Assembly (NCBI RefSeq): GCF_036227485.1
Contig: NZ_CP109479.1
Span: 3,968,001 to 4,032,000, forward strand
From: Streptomyces sp. NBC_01451
Lineage (GTDB): Bacteria; Actinomycetota; Actinomycetes; Streptomycetales; Streptomycetaceae
Direction of reading: 5' to 3'
Length of the DNA: 64,000 bases
Part shown: positions 24,940 to 33,854 of the stretch, one piece after another
How positions within the stretch are numbered: position 1 is the stretch's first letter
Layout of the letters: each line of letters begins with the position of its first letter
Made by a program: the position numbers and the translations under genes
The notes under the pieces: model-generated
Told to the model about the DNA's origin: nothing
Databases searched by the model: none
Seen by the model: the letters and a program-made list of their open reading frames with translations, nothing else

Positions 24940-25202
24940 GTCACGAAGTTAGTGCGCCTGCCGCAACGGCCGGTTTCCGATCTGTTAGAGACCGTGGGGA
25001 CTTGGGTTGCGTCGCCCTCACACCGCAGGCAGGGGGCTGTGACCGACGCCCCGGTGCTGAGCGCGAAGAGATGTGGCCTGTGAGACTCCTGTGAACATCA
25101 AACTTTCAGGCTTCCTGTTGTGCTGTGCGTCCTGAGAGGTTTGGGCAGCACAACTCGGCTGCTCCATGCGGTCGTTGAACCTCACCCCCCACGAGGCGCA
25201 CC

Positions 25203-28193
25203 ATGGCGAAAGCCCCCTTCTCGCGCGGAACGCGCGCGACCATACTCACCGCGACGGCCGGCCTCTCGCTGGCCGTCGCTCTGTTGCCCGGCGGTGCGAA
25301 CGCGGCCCCGGGCGATCCGGCGGGCCGCCCCGCCGCAGACTCCCCGTCAGGCACGACGTCAAGCACCGCGTCGGACACCCCGGCGGGCTCCCCGACGACG
25401 GATGGGCTGCCGCCCATACCCTCGCAGCAGTCGCTGGCGCGGACCGACGCCCGGCTGACGCAGGCCGAACAGCGGCCCGGCGTAAGGCAGTTGCGCAAGC
25501 AGCTCGGCGCGCAGGGCGTGCTCGAACTGGACCCGGCCACCGGTACGGCGCGCCAGGTCGCCCGGCTCGACGGGTACTTGACGTCGGCCAGTGGCGCCGA
25601 CCCGGAGGACATCGCCCGGCGGTATCTGCGGGCGCATCCCGACGTGTTCGGGCTCACCGCCGACCAGGTCCGCGGGCTCACCCTGCGCAAGCAGTACACC
25701 GATGTCGCCGGGATACGTCACCTGTCGTTCGTCCAGTCGGTCGACGGTGTCCCGGTGTTCGGCAACGGCGTCAAGGCCAACGTCGCCCGCGACGGACGGC
25801 TGATCAGCGTCCTCGGTGCCCCGGTGCGCAAGCTGCCGTCCGCGCTGGCGCCCGCCAGGATCACCGGAACCGACGCCCGGCGCAAGGCGGTTCGCGACAT
25901 CGCGGGCGGCGCGGACGTGAGCGTCGACGCCTCCGACACCGCCAAGCAGGTGGTGTACGCGGCGCCGGGCGGCACGGCCCGACGTGCGTGGCGGACGGTC
26001 ACGACGCCGGACGGCCAGGGCATGTGGCTGCACGTGGTCGACGCGGTCACCGGCCGGGTCCTGTACCGGCAGAACCTGTCCTCCGACCTGACACCCGCGC
26101 AGTCCGCGACCTCGTCCACCGCGCAGTCGGGCGAGCAGTCGCCGAACGCGTCCTCGGCGGGCACGCTCCGGCAGACCGGCAAGGTGCTGGTCTGGGACCA
26201 GTACCCGGGTGCCCGGTCCGGCGGCAAGCAGCACACCCGCCATCTGACCGCCCGGGGCTGGCTCCCCGAGGGCGCGCAGACCCTCGACGGGCCGGTCGGG
26301 CACGTCTACAGCGACGTCAACGACAACAACAAGGTGGACCCGGGCGAGGAGGTCGCCCCGGCGGCCGACGGGACGTTCTCCTTCCCGTTCAAGCCGTTCA
26401 CCGGTGACGGCTGCGGCACCCCGCTGCCCTGCTCGTGGGACCAGAAGACGCCGTACTCCTGGCAGACCAACCGCGAGCAGAACGCCGCGCAGGTCTACTA
26501 CTTCCTCGGCACCTTCCACGACCACCTGGAAGCCGGTCCGATCGGCTTCACCCGGGCCGCCGGCAACTTCGACAGCCGGGACGGCGACGCCGTACAGGCG
26601 CAGACGGACGACGGCGCGGCCATCAAGGACGGGATGCCCGACGAGGACCACCTGAACAACGCCAACATGGGTACGCCGCCGGACGGCCAGGCGCCGACGA
26701 TGCAGATGTACCTGACCGGTTCCATACCGGGCTACAACGTGTTGCAGGGCAACTTCGGCGACGACGCGGCCACCGTCTACCACGAGTACACGCACGGCCT
26801 GTCCCACCGCCTCGTCACCGACGCCGACGGTGTCCCCGCCCTCAACAGCCAGCAGTCCGGGGCCATGGGCGAGGCGTGGAGCGACTGGTACGCCCTCGAC
26901 TTCCTCAACAACGAGGGCCTGCTGAAGGACAACGGGCGCACCGACGGGGACGTGACACTCGACGCGCCCGGCTGGAGCGACGAACTCCCCGCGCGTTCGC
27001 AGGCGTTGGACTGCCCGGTCGGCTCCACGTCGGCCAGGTGCCACGGCACGGCCGGGGCCGGCCCCGGCGGCTACACCTACGGTGACTACGGGAAGATCGC
27101 CGCCCGCGGTCCGGAGGTGCACGGCGACGGCGAGATCTGGGGCGAGACGCTCTGGGACCTCCGCGACGCGCTCGGCAGCCGGCTCACCGAGTCGCTCGTC
27201 ACCCGGGCGATGGAGCTGTCGCCGGTCAACCCGTCCTTCCTCGACCAGCGGAACGCCATCCTTCAGGCCGACACCGTGGTCGACGGCGGGCGGGCGCACG
27301 ATCGCATCTGGCAGGTGTTCGCCAAGCGGGGCATGGGCTGGTTCGCCGCCGCTCTCACGGGCGACGACACCCGGCCCGACGAGGACTTCTCCCTGCCGCC
27401 CGGCCCGGACACCCCGGTGGTCACGCTCACCGGCAAGGTGACCGACGACGAGTCCGGCACCCCGGTGAGCGGGGTCACGGTCAGCATCAGCGGCCACGCC
27501 TCCGGCTTCCCCGGCGCCGACCTCTCCGCCGTCAGCGCGGCGGACGGCACGTACGCGATCCGGAACGTCCCCGAGGGCACGTACCGGAAGGTCTACGCGA
27601 GCGGCAACGGGTACGAACCGCAGATCCGCACGCTCACCGTCACCTCCGGTGCCGCCGACTGGGCGGTGCGCCGGAACTGGTCGGCGTCCTCCGGGGGCGC
27701 CGAGGTCGCGGAGTTCAGCGGCGCCGACTACAGCGACTTCGGCTGCGGACCGGCAGGTCTGATCGACATGTCGGCCAACGTCTGGGGTTCGGACGCCAAG
27801 GGCGGCACCGACGGCACCGGGATCGACCCGGTCCACAACACCGTACGGCTGCCCGCGGCCGTGGACGTCAGCGACCTGCGCGTCGACCCGACGTCGGGCT
27901 GCGGGGACGACCTGACGGCGTCCCTCGGCGACTACCGGATCGAGACCTCCCCGGACGGCACCACCTGGGCCACCGCCGCCGAGGGCCACTTCGGGCCCGC
28001 CGACACCGGCCGGGAGAACGCCGTGCCGCTCACCACGGGCACCGAGCGGAACGTCCGGTACGTCCGCGTGACGATGTTGGGCAACCAGGCCGTCGACAAC
28101 GGCGTGGACTGCGCGCAGGACCCCGGCCCCTCGGGCTGTGAGTACCTGGACATGACCGAGCTCGTCGTGCACGGCACACCCCACCAGGACTGA
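25203..28193 (+). CDS. Secreted M36 (fungalysin-type) metallopeptidase with C-terminal accessory domains
   Basis: Encodes 996 residues. A Sec signal (TAGLSLAVALLPGGANAAPG) is followed by an FTP-type propeptide (DVFGLTADQVRGLTLRKQYT, RHLSFVQSVDGVPVFGNGVK). The catalytic domain has the zinc motif H-E-Y-T-H (His527, Glu528, His531) in VYHEYTHGLSHRLV and the third ligand Glu557 in MGEAWSDWYALDF, the M36 arrangement. After the peptidase comes a carboxypeptidase-regulatory-like beta domain (VTLTGKVTDDESGTPVSGVT to GYEPQIRTLTV) and a C-terminal discoidin-like sandwich ending in DMTELVVHG. It should mature by removing the propeptide and act outside the cell on proteins. It is monocistronic, with a strong bidirectional hairpin shared with the convergent mannanase gene. 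Confidence 0.93.
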   Translation: MAKAPFSRGTRATILTATAGLSLAVALLPGGANAAPGDPAGRPAADSPSGTTSSTASDTPAGSPTTDGLPPIPSQQSLARTDARLTQAEQRPGVRQLRKQLGAQGVLELDPATGTARQVARLDGYLTSASGADPEDIARRYLRAHPDVFGLTADQVRGLTLRKQYTDVAGIRHLSFVQSVDGVPVFGNGVKANVARDGRLISVLGAPVRKLPSALAPARITGTDARRKAVRDIAGGADVSVDASDTAKQVVYAAPGGTARRAWRTVTTPDGQGMWLHVVDAVTGRVLYRQNLSSDLTPAQSATSSTAQSGEQSPNASSAGTLRQTGKVLVWDQYPGARSGGKQHTRHLTARGWLPEGAQTLDGPVGHVYSDVNDNNKVDPGEEVAPAADGTFSFPFKPFTGDGCGTPLPCSWDQKTPYSWQTNREQNAAQVYYFLGTFHDHLEAGPIGFTRAAGNFDSRDGDAVQAQTDDGAAIKDGMPDEDHLNNANMGTPPDGQAPTMQMYLTGSIPGYNVLQGNFGDDAATVYHEYTHGLSHRLVTDADGVPALNSQQSGAMGEAWSDWYALDFLNNEGLLKDNGRTDGDVTLDAPGWSDELPARSQALDCPVGSTSARCHGTAGAGPGGYTYGDYGKIAARGPEVHGDGEIWGETLWDLRDALGSRLTESLVTRAMELSPVNPSFLDQRNAILQADTVVDGGRAHDRIWQVFAKRGMGWFAAALTGDDTRPDEDFSLPPGPDTPVVTLTGKVTDDESGTPVSGVTVSISGHASGFPGADLSAVSAADGTYAIRNVPEGTYRKVYASGNGYEPQIRTLTVTSGAADWAVRRNWSASSGGAEVAEFSGADYSDFGCGPAGLIDMSANVWGSDAKGGTDGTGIDPVHNTVRLPAAVDVSDLRVDPTSGCGDDLTASLGDYRIETSPDGTTWATAAEGHFGPADTGRENAVPLTTGTERNVRYVRVTMLGNQAVDNGVDCAQDPGPSGCEYLDMTELVVHGTPHQD

Positions 28194-28220
28194 CGGACAC
28201 AGCGGCCGACCAGCGGGCCG

Positions 28221-28254
28221 GAGGGCGGCGTTCCGGAGACGGAACGCCGCCCTC
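28221..28254. terminator. Bidirectional hairpin between metalloprotease and mannanase genes
   Basis: GAGGGCGGCGTTCCG (28221-28235) and CGGAACGCCGCCCTC (28240-28254) form a perfect 15-bp stem with a GAGA loop between two convergent genes. Confidence 0.88.
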
Positions 28255-28281
28255 TGGTCGTAGGCGGGTATTCGGCAGGTA

Positions 28282-29967
28282 TCAAGTGGCCGTGCAGGCA
28301 GTGCCGTTGAGGGTGAAGGCGGTCGGCGCCGCGTTCGTCGCCCCCTTCACCCCGATGAAGCCGACCGAGACCGAGCCCGCGGCGGGGATCGTGGCCGTGT
28401 AGGAGGCGGGTACGACGCTCACGTTGGCGCCGCTCTGGGTGGGCGTTCCGCCCCACATGTTGCTGATGGTCTGGCCGTTGGCGAAGCTGAAGGCCAGCGT
28501 CCAGTTGGTGAGGGCGGCGGTGCCCGTGTTGCGCAGGGTGATGTCACCCTGGAAGCCGCCCTGCCATTCACCGACGACCCGGTAGGCGACGGAGCAGCTG
28601 ACTCCCGGGGTGCCACCGCCCGGGGACGTGGTGACGTTCACCGTGGCCGAGCGCGGCGAACGGTTGCCGGCGGCGTCCCGCGCGTACACGGCGAAGGTGT
28701 ACGCGGTGGCCGCGGTGAGGCCGGTCACCGTGACCGTACTGGTGGTGGAGGAGGCGGCTGCCGTCTCCGTGGTGCCGTTGACGCGGACGACGTCGTAGCC
28801 GGTGACGGCAACGTTGTCGGTCGCCGCGGCCCAGGTCAGGGTGGTGGACGTGGCGGTGGTCGCGGACGCGGTCGGCGCGCCGGGGGCGGTCGGGGCCTGG
28901 GTGTCGGTGCCCGTGCCGCCGCCGTAGACCGTGGCCTCCTTGGAGGTCTGGGCGATGCCGTTGGCACCGTTGAAGACGCGCTGGCCCCAGGTGCTGAGCT
29001 GCTTCGGGTCGAAGCCGATCGACAGGTCGAGGATCGGGTCCGTGTTCCCGCTCCACGACCAGGCCAGGTAACCCAGCTTCAGCTGCTGGGCGGTAGCCAT
29101 CATGGTGTCCTCGTCCGGATCGCCCCACTGGTCGGCCGGACCGCCGAACTCACCGATCAGGATGGGGAGTTTGGCCGTGACGAAGGCGTTCAGGTAGTCC
29201 GTGATCTCCGCCGCCGTGTCGAAGACGCTGTACATGTGGATGGAGAAGATCAGGTTGCCGGTGGTGTCGGCGTTGTACACGGACTGGGCGTTGGCGCGCA
29301 TGACGCCCTGCCAGTCCTGGCCCCAGTTGGGCGCGTCCACCATGATCGTGTGCTGGAAGCCGGCGGCACGCAGCTTCTGCACGGCGGCGATGGTGGGGGC
29401 GGTCCAGCCTGCCGGATCGGTGTTGCCCCAGGGCTCGTTGCCGATGTTGATGATGACGTAGTCCTCTTGGCCGGCGAGCACGCTCTTGAGGCCGATCCAG
29501 TAGTCGGCGGCCTGGTCGAGTGTCCCGGCGGCGGCCTCCTCGCCGTAGCCGGTGGTGTCGTGCACCTCCAGTACGCAGATCAGGCGGTTGGCCTTGCACT
29601 GCGCGACGACGGCGGCCACGTCGTCGGCGGTGTTCTTGGTCCAGCGGTGCCCGTCGGCGAGGACGACGCGGACGGTGTTGGCGCCCAACGCCTTGACGTC
29701 CCTGAGGGATTGGGTCTGGGTCGGGTACCAGGTGTGGGCGTGGTTGACGCCCCGCATCACGAAGTCGTTGCCGTTGCCCTCGAGAAGACGCCCGTTGGAG
29801 ATGTGGAGGCCGGTGGCCAGGGCGCGGGGCGACTCGGCCTGCGCCTGGGCGGCGGTCGGGGCCAGGGCGAGGGCCAGGAGCCCGAGAAGGGTGACCAGGG
29901 CGGTCAGCAGGACGGTTGGGGGGCTCTTTCGTGTCGTGCTTTTCGTTGTTCTCGGTGCGATTCTCAC
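28282..29967 (-). CDS. Secreted GH5 endo-beta-1,4-mannanase-type enzyme with Fn3 and CBM2
   Basis: Encodes 561 residues from GTG 29967, chosen because TCTGGAGTCGCA precedes it and a good Sec signal follows (LLTALVTLLGLLALALAPTA). The catalytic domain matches my memory of Streptomyces mannanases: LHISNGRLLEGNGNDFVMRG, VNHAHTWYPTQTQSLRDVKA, ICVLEVHDTTGYGEE, the acid/base Glu in INIGNEPWG and the nucleophile Glu in LIGEFGGPADQWGDPDEDTM. Then comes a fibronectin-III module (APGAPTASATTATSTTLTWA) and a C-terminal family-2 cellulose-binding module (CSVAYRVVGEWQGGFQGDIT, WTLAFSFANGQTISNMWGG). A cellulase specificity is less likely but possible. A perfect CebR-type box lies 65 bp upstream of the start, so cello-oligosaccharides probably induce it. 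Confidence 0.92.
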   Translation of the reverse strand: MRIAPRTTKSTTRKSPPTVLLTALVTLLGLLALALAPTAAQAQAESPRALATGLHISNGRLLEGNGNDFVMRGVNHAHTWYPTQTQSLRDVKALGANTVRVVLADGHRWTKNTADDVAAVVAQCKANRLICVLEVHDTTGYGEEAAAGTLDQAADYWIGLKSVLAGQEDYVIINIGNEPWGNTDPAGWTAPTIAAVQKLRAAGFQHTIMVDAPNWGQDWQGVMRANAQSVYNADTTGNLIFSIHMYSVFDTAAEITDYLNAFVTAKLPILIGEFGGPADQWGDPDEDTMMATAQQLKLGYLAWSWSGNTDPILDLSIGFDPKQLSTWGQRVFNGANGIAQTSKEATVYGGGTGTDTQAPTAPGAPTASATTATSTTLTWAAATDNVAVTGYDVVRVNGTTETAAASSTTSTVTVTGLTAATAYTFAVYARDAAGNRSPRSATVNVTTSPGGGTPGVSCSVAYRVVGEWQGGFQGDITLRNTGTAALTNWTLAFSFANGQTISNMWGGTPTQSGANVSVVPASYTATIPAAGSVSVGFIGVKGATNAAPTAFTLNGTACTAT

Positions 29968-30031
29968 TGCGACTCCAGAAAGTGAGCGCGAAGAAGACTT
30001 CAGCATCAGAAGGAACACGGGAGCGGAAATG

Positions 30032-30045
30032 TGGGAGCGCTCCCA
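30032..30045. promoter_or_regulatory. CebR-type operator TGGGAGCGCTCCCA
   Basis: This is a perfect 14-bp palindrome identical to the known Streptomyces CebR consensus, 65 bp upstream of the mannanase start. CebR is a LacI-family repressor released by cello-oligosaccharides. Confidence 0.9.
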
Positions 30046-30135
30046 TGTACCCACTGCGACAGGGACACGTCAAGGTTTCGCGCATCATCCCGCACACCGT
30101 CCCGCGTTGGATCACGCACCGGACCGCGAACCGAC

Positions 30136-31155
30136 TCACAGACTGGATCGCGAACCCGACCGCGAACTGGACCGCGTGCTGCGGAAGGTACGGCGGTACG
30201 CGTCCGGGGGCACGCCGATCGTGCGGTTGAAGTGGCGGCGCAGGGTCGTGGCGGTGCCCATGCCGACGGCCTCCGCGATGGCGTCGACACTGTCGCCGGT
30301 GGCTTCCAGCAGCTCCTGGGCGCGCCGGATCCGCTGGGTGAGCAGCCACTGCAGCGGGGTGGTGCCGGTGACCGTACGGAAGTGGCGGCCCAGGTGGCGC
30401 GAGCTCATGTTCGCCCGGCGGGCCAGGTCCTCCACGGTCAGCGGGCGGTCGAGCCGTTCGATCGCCCAGGGGAACAGGTCGGCGAGCGGATGGTCGTCCT
30501 GGGCGGGCACCGGCGCGGTGACGAACTGCGCCTGCCCGCCGGCCCGGTGCGGGGGTACGACGAGGCGGCGGGCGACGGTGTTGGCGATCGCCGAGCCGTG
30601 GTCGAGCCGTACGAGGTGCAGGCACAGGTCCATCGAGGCCGCCTTGCCGGCGGAGGTGAGGACACGGCCTCTGTCGCTGCCGTTGTCGACGTAGAGGACG
30701 TCCGGATCGACCTCCACCTCGGGGTGACGGGCGGCCAGGACATCGGTGTGGGCCCAGTGCGTGGTCGCGCGCCGCCCGTCCAGCAGCCCGGCGGCGGCCA
30801 GCACGAACGCGCCCGTGCACAGGGAGGCGACACGCGCTCCCGCCTCGTGGGCCGCGCGCACCGCCTCGACCAGTTCGGCGGGCGGCTCCTGGTCGACGTC
30901 GGCCCAGCCGGGGACGATCACCGTGTCGGCGTACGGGAGGCGGTCGAGTCCGGAGTCGGGTTCCAGCAGGAATCTGCCGGCGCGGATCGGGCCCGGGCCG
31001 CAGAGGGCGACGTCGTACCAGGGGTCGACCAGGTGGGTGAGATCGGAGCCGAAGACCTCGTAGGCGATGCCGAGCTCGAAGTGCAGCATGCCGCCGGTGA
31101 GGGCGATGGCGACCTTCCTCGTACCCGTTTCCATGTCCGGAACTGTACGGGACAT
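30136..31155 (-). CDS. GlxA-type transcriptional regulator (DJ-1/PfpI domain + AraC helix-turn-helix)
   Basis: Encodes 339 residues. The N-terminal class-I amidotransferase-like domain (VAIALTGGMLHFELGIAYEV, VIVPGW, ASLCTGAFVLAAAGLLDGRR with the elbow Cys, ATTHWAHTDVLAARHPEVEV) is followed by a C-terminal AraC domain (LTVEDLARRANMSSRHLGRH, RRAQELLEATGDSVDAIAEA, MGTATTLRRHFNRTIGVPPD). The extreme C-terminus is a Ser/Arg-rich tail. ATG 31155 or ATG 31134 may be the start; neither has a strong ribosome site. It is divergent from the saccharopine-dehydrogenase-like gene, with a 10-bp-arm inverted repeat at its 5' end. Confidence 0.9.
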   Translation of the reverse strand: MSRTVPDMETGTRKVAIALTGGMLHFELGIAYEVFGSDLTHLVDPWYDVALCGPGPIRAGRFLLEPDSGLDRLPYADTVIVPGWADVDQEPPAELVEAVRAAHEAGARVASLCTGAFVLAAAGLLDGRRATTHWAHTDVLAARHPEVEVDPDVLYVDNGSDRGRVLTSAGKAASMDLCLHLVRLDHGSAIANTVARRLVVPPHRAGGQAQFVTAPVPAQDDHPLADLFPWAIERLDRPLTVEDLARRANMSSRHLGRHFRTVTGTTPLQWLLTQRIRRAQELLEATGDSVDAIAEAVGMGTATTLRRHFNRTIGVPPDAYRRTFRSTRSSSRSGSRSSL

Positions 31156-31168
31156 GTCGTTCCGGACA
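31134..31168. promoter_or_regulatory. Inverted repeat TGTCCGGAAC-N15-GTTCCGGACA in a divergent promoter
   Basis: Perfect 10-bp arms lie at 31134-31143 and 31159-31168, with a further GACATGTC palindrome inside (31151-31158). It overlaps the 5' end of the GlxA-type gene and lies 80 bp ahead of the divergent gene. It is a probable binding site for that regulator. Confidence 0.7.
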
Positions 31169-31247
31169 CTCGTACGTACCGACTCCCGCCGCCAGGATGG
31201 TCACAGCAGATCAGCGGATGATCACTCGGATTCAACGGGGAGAAGTC

Positions 31248-32333
31248 ATGGGTTCGGTATCTGGATCGGCATCGGCATCGGCATCGGCATCGGCATCGGC
31301 ATCGGGGCAGGCTGTCGTGGTGTTCGGCGCGTACGGGCACACCGGGCGCTTCGTGGTGGCGGAGTTGCTGGACCGGGGGTTCGTGCCGATCCTCTCCGGG
31401 CGGGACCCGGAGCAGCTGCGGGAGCTGGCCGCGTCGCACCCCGGGCTCGATGCCCGGCCCGCCTCGGTGGACGACCCGGGGTCGCTGGACCGGGCGCTGG
31501 CCGGTACGGCGGCCGTGATCAACTGCGCCGGGCCGTTCGCGGCGACCGCGGCACCGGTGATCGAGGCGGCGCTGCGGGCCGGGATCCCGTATGTGGACGT
31601 GGCGGCGGAGATCGAGGCCAACCTCGACACGTTCACGCACTTCGCGGAGCGTGCGCGTGCCGCGAACGCCCTGGTGATCCCCGCGATGGCCTTCTTCGGC
31701 GGCCTCAGTGACCTGCTGGTCACGGCGGCGATGGGCGACTGGACGTCGGCCGACGAGGCGCACATCGCGTACGGCCTGAGCAGCTGGCACCCCACCGCCG
31801 GCACGCGCACCGCGGGCGCGGTCTCCCGGGACCGCAGGAACGGCCGCCGGGTCCGCTACAGCGGAGGCCGGCTGGAGTACCACGACGACGCGCTGCCGAC
31901 CCTGAAGTGGCCCTTCCCGGACCCGATGGGGCCGCGGGAGGTGTTCGGCGAGTTCTCGATGGCCGACGTCGTCACCGTCCCCAGCCACCTGACCATTCCC
32001 GAGGTACGCGGCTACATGGCGGCGGACGCGGCCAGGGAACTGTCGGCCCCGGACACCCCGGCACCGGTCGCGGTCGACGAGGACGGGCGGTCCGCGCAGA
32101 CCTTCGTCGTGGACGTCGTCGTACGGTCCGGCGGCACGGAACGGCGCGCGGTGGCGCGCGGTCGGGACATCTACGCGGTCAGCGCACCGCTGGCGGTGGA
32201 GGCGGTGGCACGGGTCCTGACGGGACGTACGCGGGCGGTCGGTGTCGCGTCGGCCGGGGCGGCCTTCGACGCGGGCGATTTCCTGGGCGCGCTGTCCGGG
32301 TCGGGGCACATCTCGGTGGAGCTGTTCCGGTAG
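31248..32333 (+). CDS. Saccharopine dehydrogenase-like NAD(P)-binding protein
   Basis: Encodes 361 residues. The N-terminal Rossmann fold reads VVVFGAYGHTGRFVVAELLD, then PILSGRDPEQLRELAASHPG and AAVINCAGPFAATAAPVIEA, followed by AGIPYVDVAAEIEANLDTF. These are marks of the saccharopine dehydrogenase/trans-acting enoyl reductase-like family, usually of unknown reaction in actinobacteria. The ATG 31248 follows ACGGGGAGAAGTC. Immediately after the start, an ATCGGC microsatellite (31265-31305) encodes a Ser-Ala run (about residues 7-19) that is not part of the fold and looks like a recent expansion. It is divergent from, and likely controlled by, the GlxA-type regulator. Confidence 0.85.
   Translation: MGSVSGSASASASASASASGQAVVVFGAYGHTGRFVVAELLDRGFVPILSGRDPEQLRELAASHPGLDARPASVDDPGSLDRALAGTAAVINCAGPFAATAAPVIEAALRAGIPYVDVAAEIEANLDTFTHFAERARAANALVIPAMAFFGGLSDLLVTAAMGDWTSADEAHIAYGLSSWHPTAGTRTAGAVSRDRRNGRRVRYSGGRLEYHDDALPTLKWPFPDPMGPREVFGEFSMADVVTVPSHLTIPEVRGYMAADAARELSAPDTPAPVAVDEDGRSAQTFVVDVVVRSGGTERRAVARGRDIYAVSAPLAVEAVARVLTGRTRAVGVASAGAAFDAGDFLGALSGSGHISVELFR
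31265..31305. repeat. ATCGGC hexamer microsatellite inside the 5' end of the gene at 31248
   Basis: Six perfect copies of ATCGGC plus a partial one. Being a multiple of three, length changes would lengthen or shorten the Ser-Ala tail without a frameshift. Confidence 0.9.
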
Positions 32334-32348
32334 GGGACGGAGGGTCGG

Positions 32349-32400
32349 ACCCGCACCCGCACCCGCACCCGCACCCGCACCCGCACCCGCACCCGCACCC
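32349..32400. repeat. ACCCGC hexamer microsatellite between convergent genes
   Basis: About 8.7 perfect copies of ACCCGC fill most of the 80 bp between the stop codons at 32333 and 32414. No ordinary hairpin terminator is seen in this gap, so the C-rich/G-rich tract may have replaced one. Confidence 0.9.
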
Positions 32401-32413
32401 GGCCGGGATCCTC

Positions 32414-33835
32414 TCAGGTCGCGCGCCAGGCGCCGAGCAGTTCTTCGGGACCGTACGCGGCCTGGTGTCCGGAACAGCTGACCCCGTTATGGGAGACCGC
32501 CACCAGCGGTACGGGCTCGTCGGTGATCGCCGCCCGGTGTTTCTGCAGCGCGGCGAGGTCGTGGCTGTCGAACGCGGAGTTCTCCAGCCATTTCACGGAC
32601 CCCAGGAAGAGCAACTGCTTCGCCACCGGCTGTCGGTCGGCGCCCACGAGGTCGATCTCGATGTCGTTGGCGCGGGTCCAGTAGCCGCCGATCGCTGGGG
32701 CGGCGGGCAGCTCCCCGTCCGGGAGGAGTCGGGCGAGGGACTCCCGGACCAGGGGTTCGATCGCGCGGCCACGCCAGCTCGTCCACTGTTCCTTGATCCG
32801 GCTCAGCGTGAGATCTCCCCGCATCCGCTCGATCTCCGCCATGTGCGGATCCAGGAACGCGAGCCAGAACCGCAGGTAGGGGTCGGCGACTCGGTAACGG
32901 CGTTCCTTCGACGGCCTTAGCGACAGCGGCAGTTCGGCCGCGACCACCCGCTTGTCGATCAGGACGTCAGCGGCGCGGGTGAGAGTGCTGTGGGAGATGC
33001 CGCCGGCGGCACGCGCGATGTTGGTGAAGGTCCGCTCGCCGCTGCCGATGGCCCGCAGGACCTCCCTGCCCATCGCCTGCGGAGGAAACTCCGCGCCCAG
33101 TGAGCGCTCGGCGGAGACCAGCAGTGCCGAGATCGGGTTGTCGAGCGAGTCGCGGAGGAACTCCCACACGTCCGACCCGGGCCGCCACTCCGCGCAGATC
33201 AGCGGGAGACCGCCGGTGATCAGGGTGGCGTCGAAGGCGGCTGCCGGTTCCAGGTCGAGCATCTCGCCGATGTCGGCCGGGTTCAGCGGCCCCACGACCA
33301 TCTCCTTCCCTCGCTGGTGGAAGGGGCGGTCGTAGCTGTTCAGCGCCTCCATCATCGACAGGTCGGATCCGACGAGGAGGAGAAGCACCGGCTTGCGGCT
33401 GAACAGGCGGTCCCACGCCCGCTGCAGCATGCCCTCGAAAGCGTCGATGCGGTCCATGAGATACGGGACCTCGTCGATGACGACCACACTCGGGCGGTCG
33501 TCGGGCAGGATCTCCGCGAGGAGCCTGAAGGCCGCGTTCCACTGGGTCGGGGCCTCCTCCGCGAACAGTTCCCGCCCCGGCAGGGTGGACCGGGCGGCGG
33601 CGTCGAGCAGCTCCGTCAGCTCGTCCTCGGCGGTGCCACCGGCCGCCGTGAAGAAGAGGTACGGCATCTCGGTACGCCGCAGGAACTCCTCGACGAGGCT
33701 GGACTTGCCGACCCGTCGCCTCCCGCGCATGAGGATGCACTGGCCCGGTTTCACGGAGGCGGCGGCGTCGCCGACGGCCTGCAGGGCGGTGCCGAGCACG
33801 TGCAGCTCGCGGTCACGACCGATAAAGCGACGCAT
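32414..33835 (-). CDS. AAA-type ATPase with C-terminal DUF234 (nuclease-like) domain
   Basis: Encodes 473 residues from ATG 33835 (MRRFIGRDRELHVLGTALQA). Walker A is GRRRVGKSS (Lys44), Walker B is VVVIDE (117-122), with a sensor-like LLLLVGSDLSMME. A winged-helix segment (FTNIARAAGGISHSTLTRAA) and the DUF234 domain follow. Near residues 391-416 the pattern EIDLVGADRQ...LLFLGSVKW resembles a PD-(D/E)xK core, but the E-x-K position reads S-V-K, so nuclease activity is doubtful. Such archaeal-type STAND-like ATPases are common in actinobacteria without a known role; some relatives are linked to defence or mobile elements. No clear Shine-Dalgarno is present. Overlapping palindromes lie just upstream. 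Confidence 0.85.
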   Translation of the reverse strand: MRRFIGRDRELHVLGTALQAVGDAAASVKPGQCILMRGRRRVGKSSLVEEFLRRTEMPYLFFTAAGGTAEDELTELLDAAARSTLPGRELFAEEAPTQWNAAFRLLAEILPDDRPSVVVIDEVPYLMDRIDAFEGMLQRAWDRLFSRKPVLLLLVGSDLSMMEALNSYDRPFHQRGKEMVVGPLNPADIGEMLDLEPAAAFDATLITGGLPLICAEWRPGSDVWEFLRDSLDNPISALLVSAERSLGAEFPPQAMGREVLRAIGSGERTFTNIARAAGGISHSTLTRAADVLIDKRVVAAELPLSLRPSKERRYRVADPYLRFWLAFLDPHMAEIERMRGDLTLSRIKEQWTSWRGRAIEPLVRESLARLLPDGELPAAPAIGGYWTRANDIEIDLVGADRQPVAKQLLFLGSVKWLENSAFDSHDLAALQKHRAAITDEPVPLVAVSHNGVSCSGHQAAYGPEELLGAWRAT

Positions 33836-33854
33836 GAGAAGACTTTCATGGAGA

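Noticed and set aside
25359..28184. A 941-codon minus-strand frame opposite the metalloprotease
   Set aside because: It is antisense to a protein with an intact HEYTH motif and signal peptide; it has no domains of its own.
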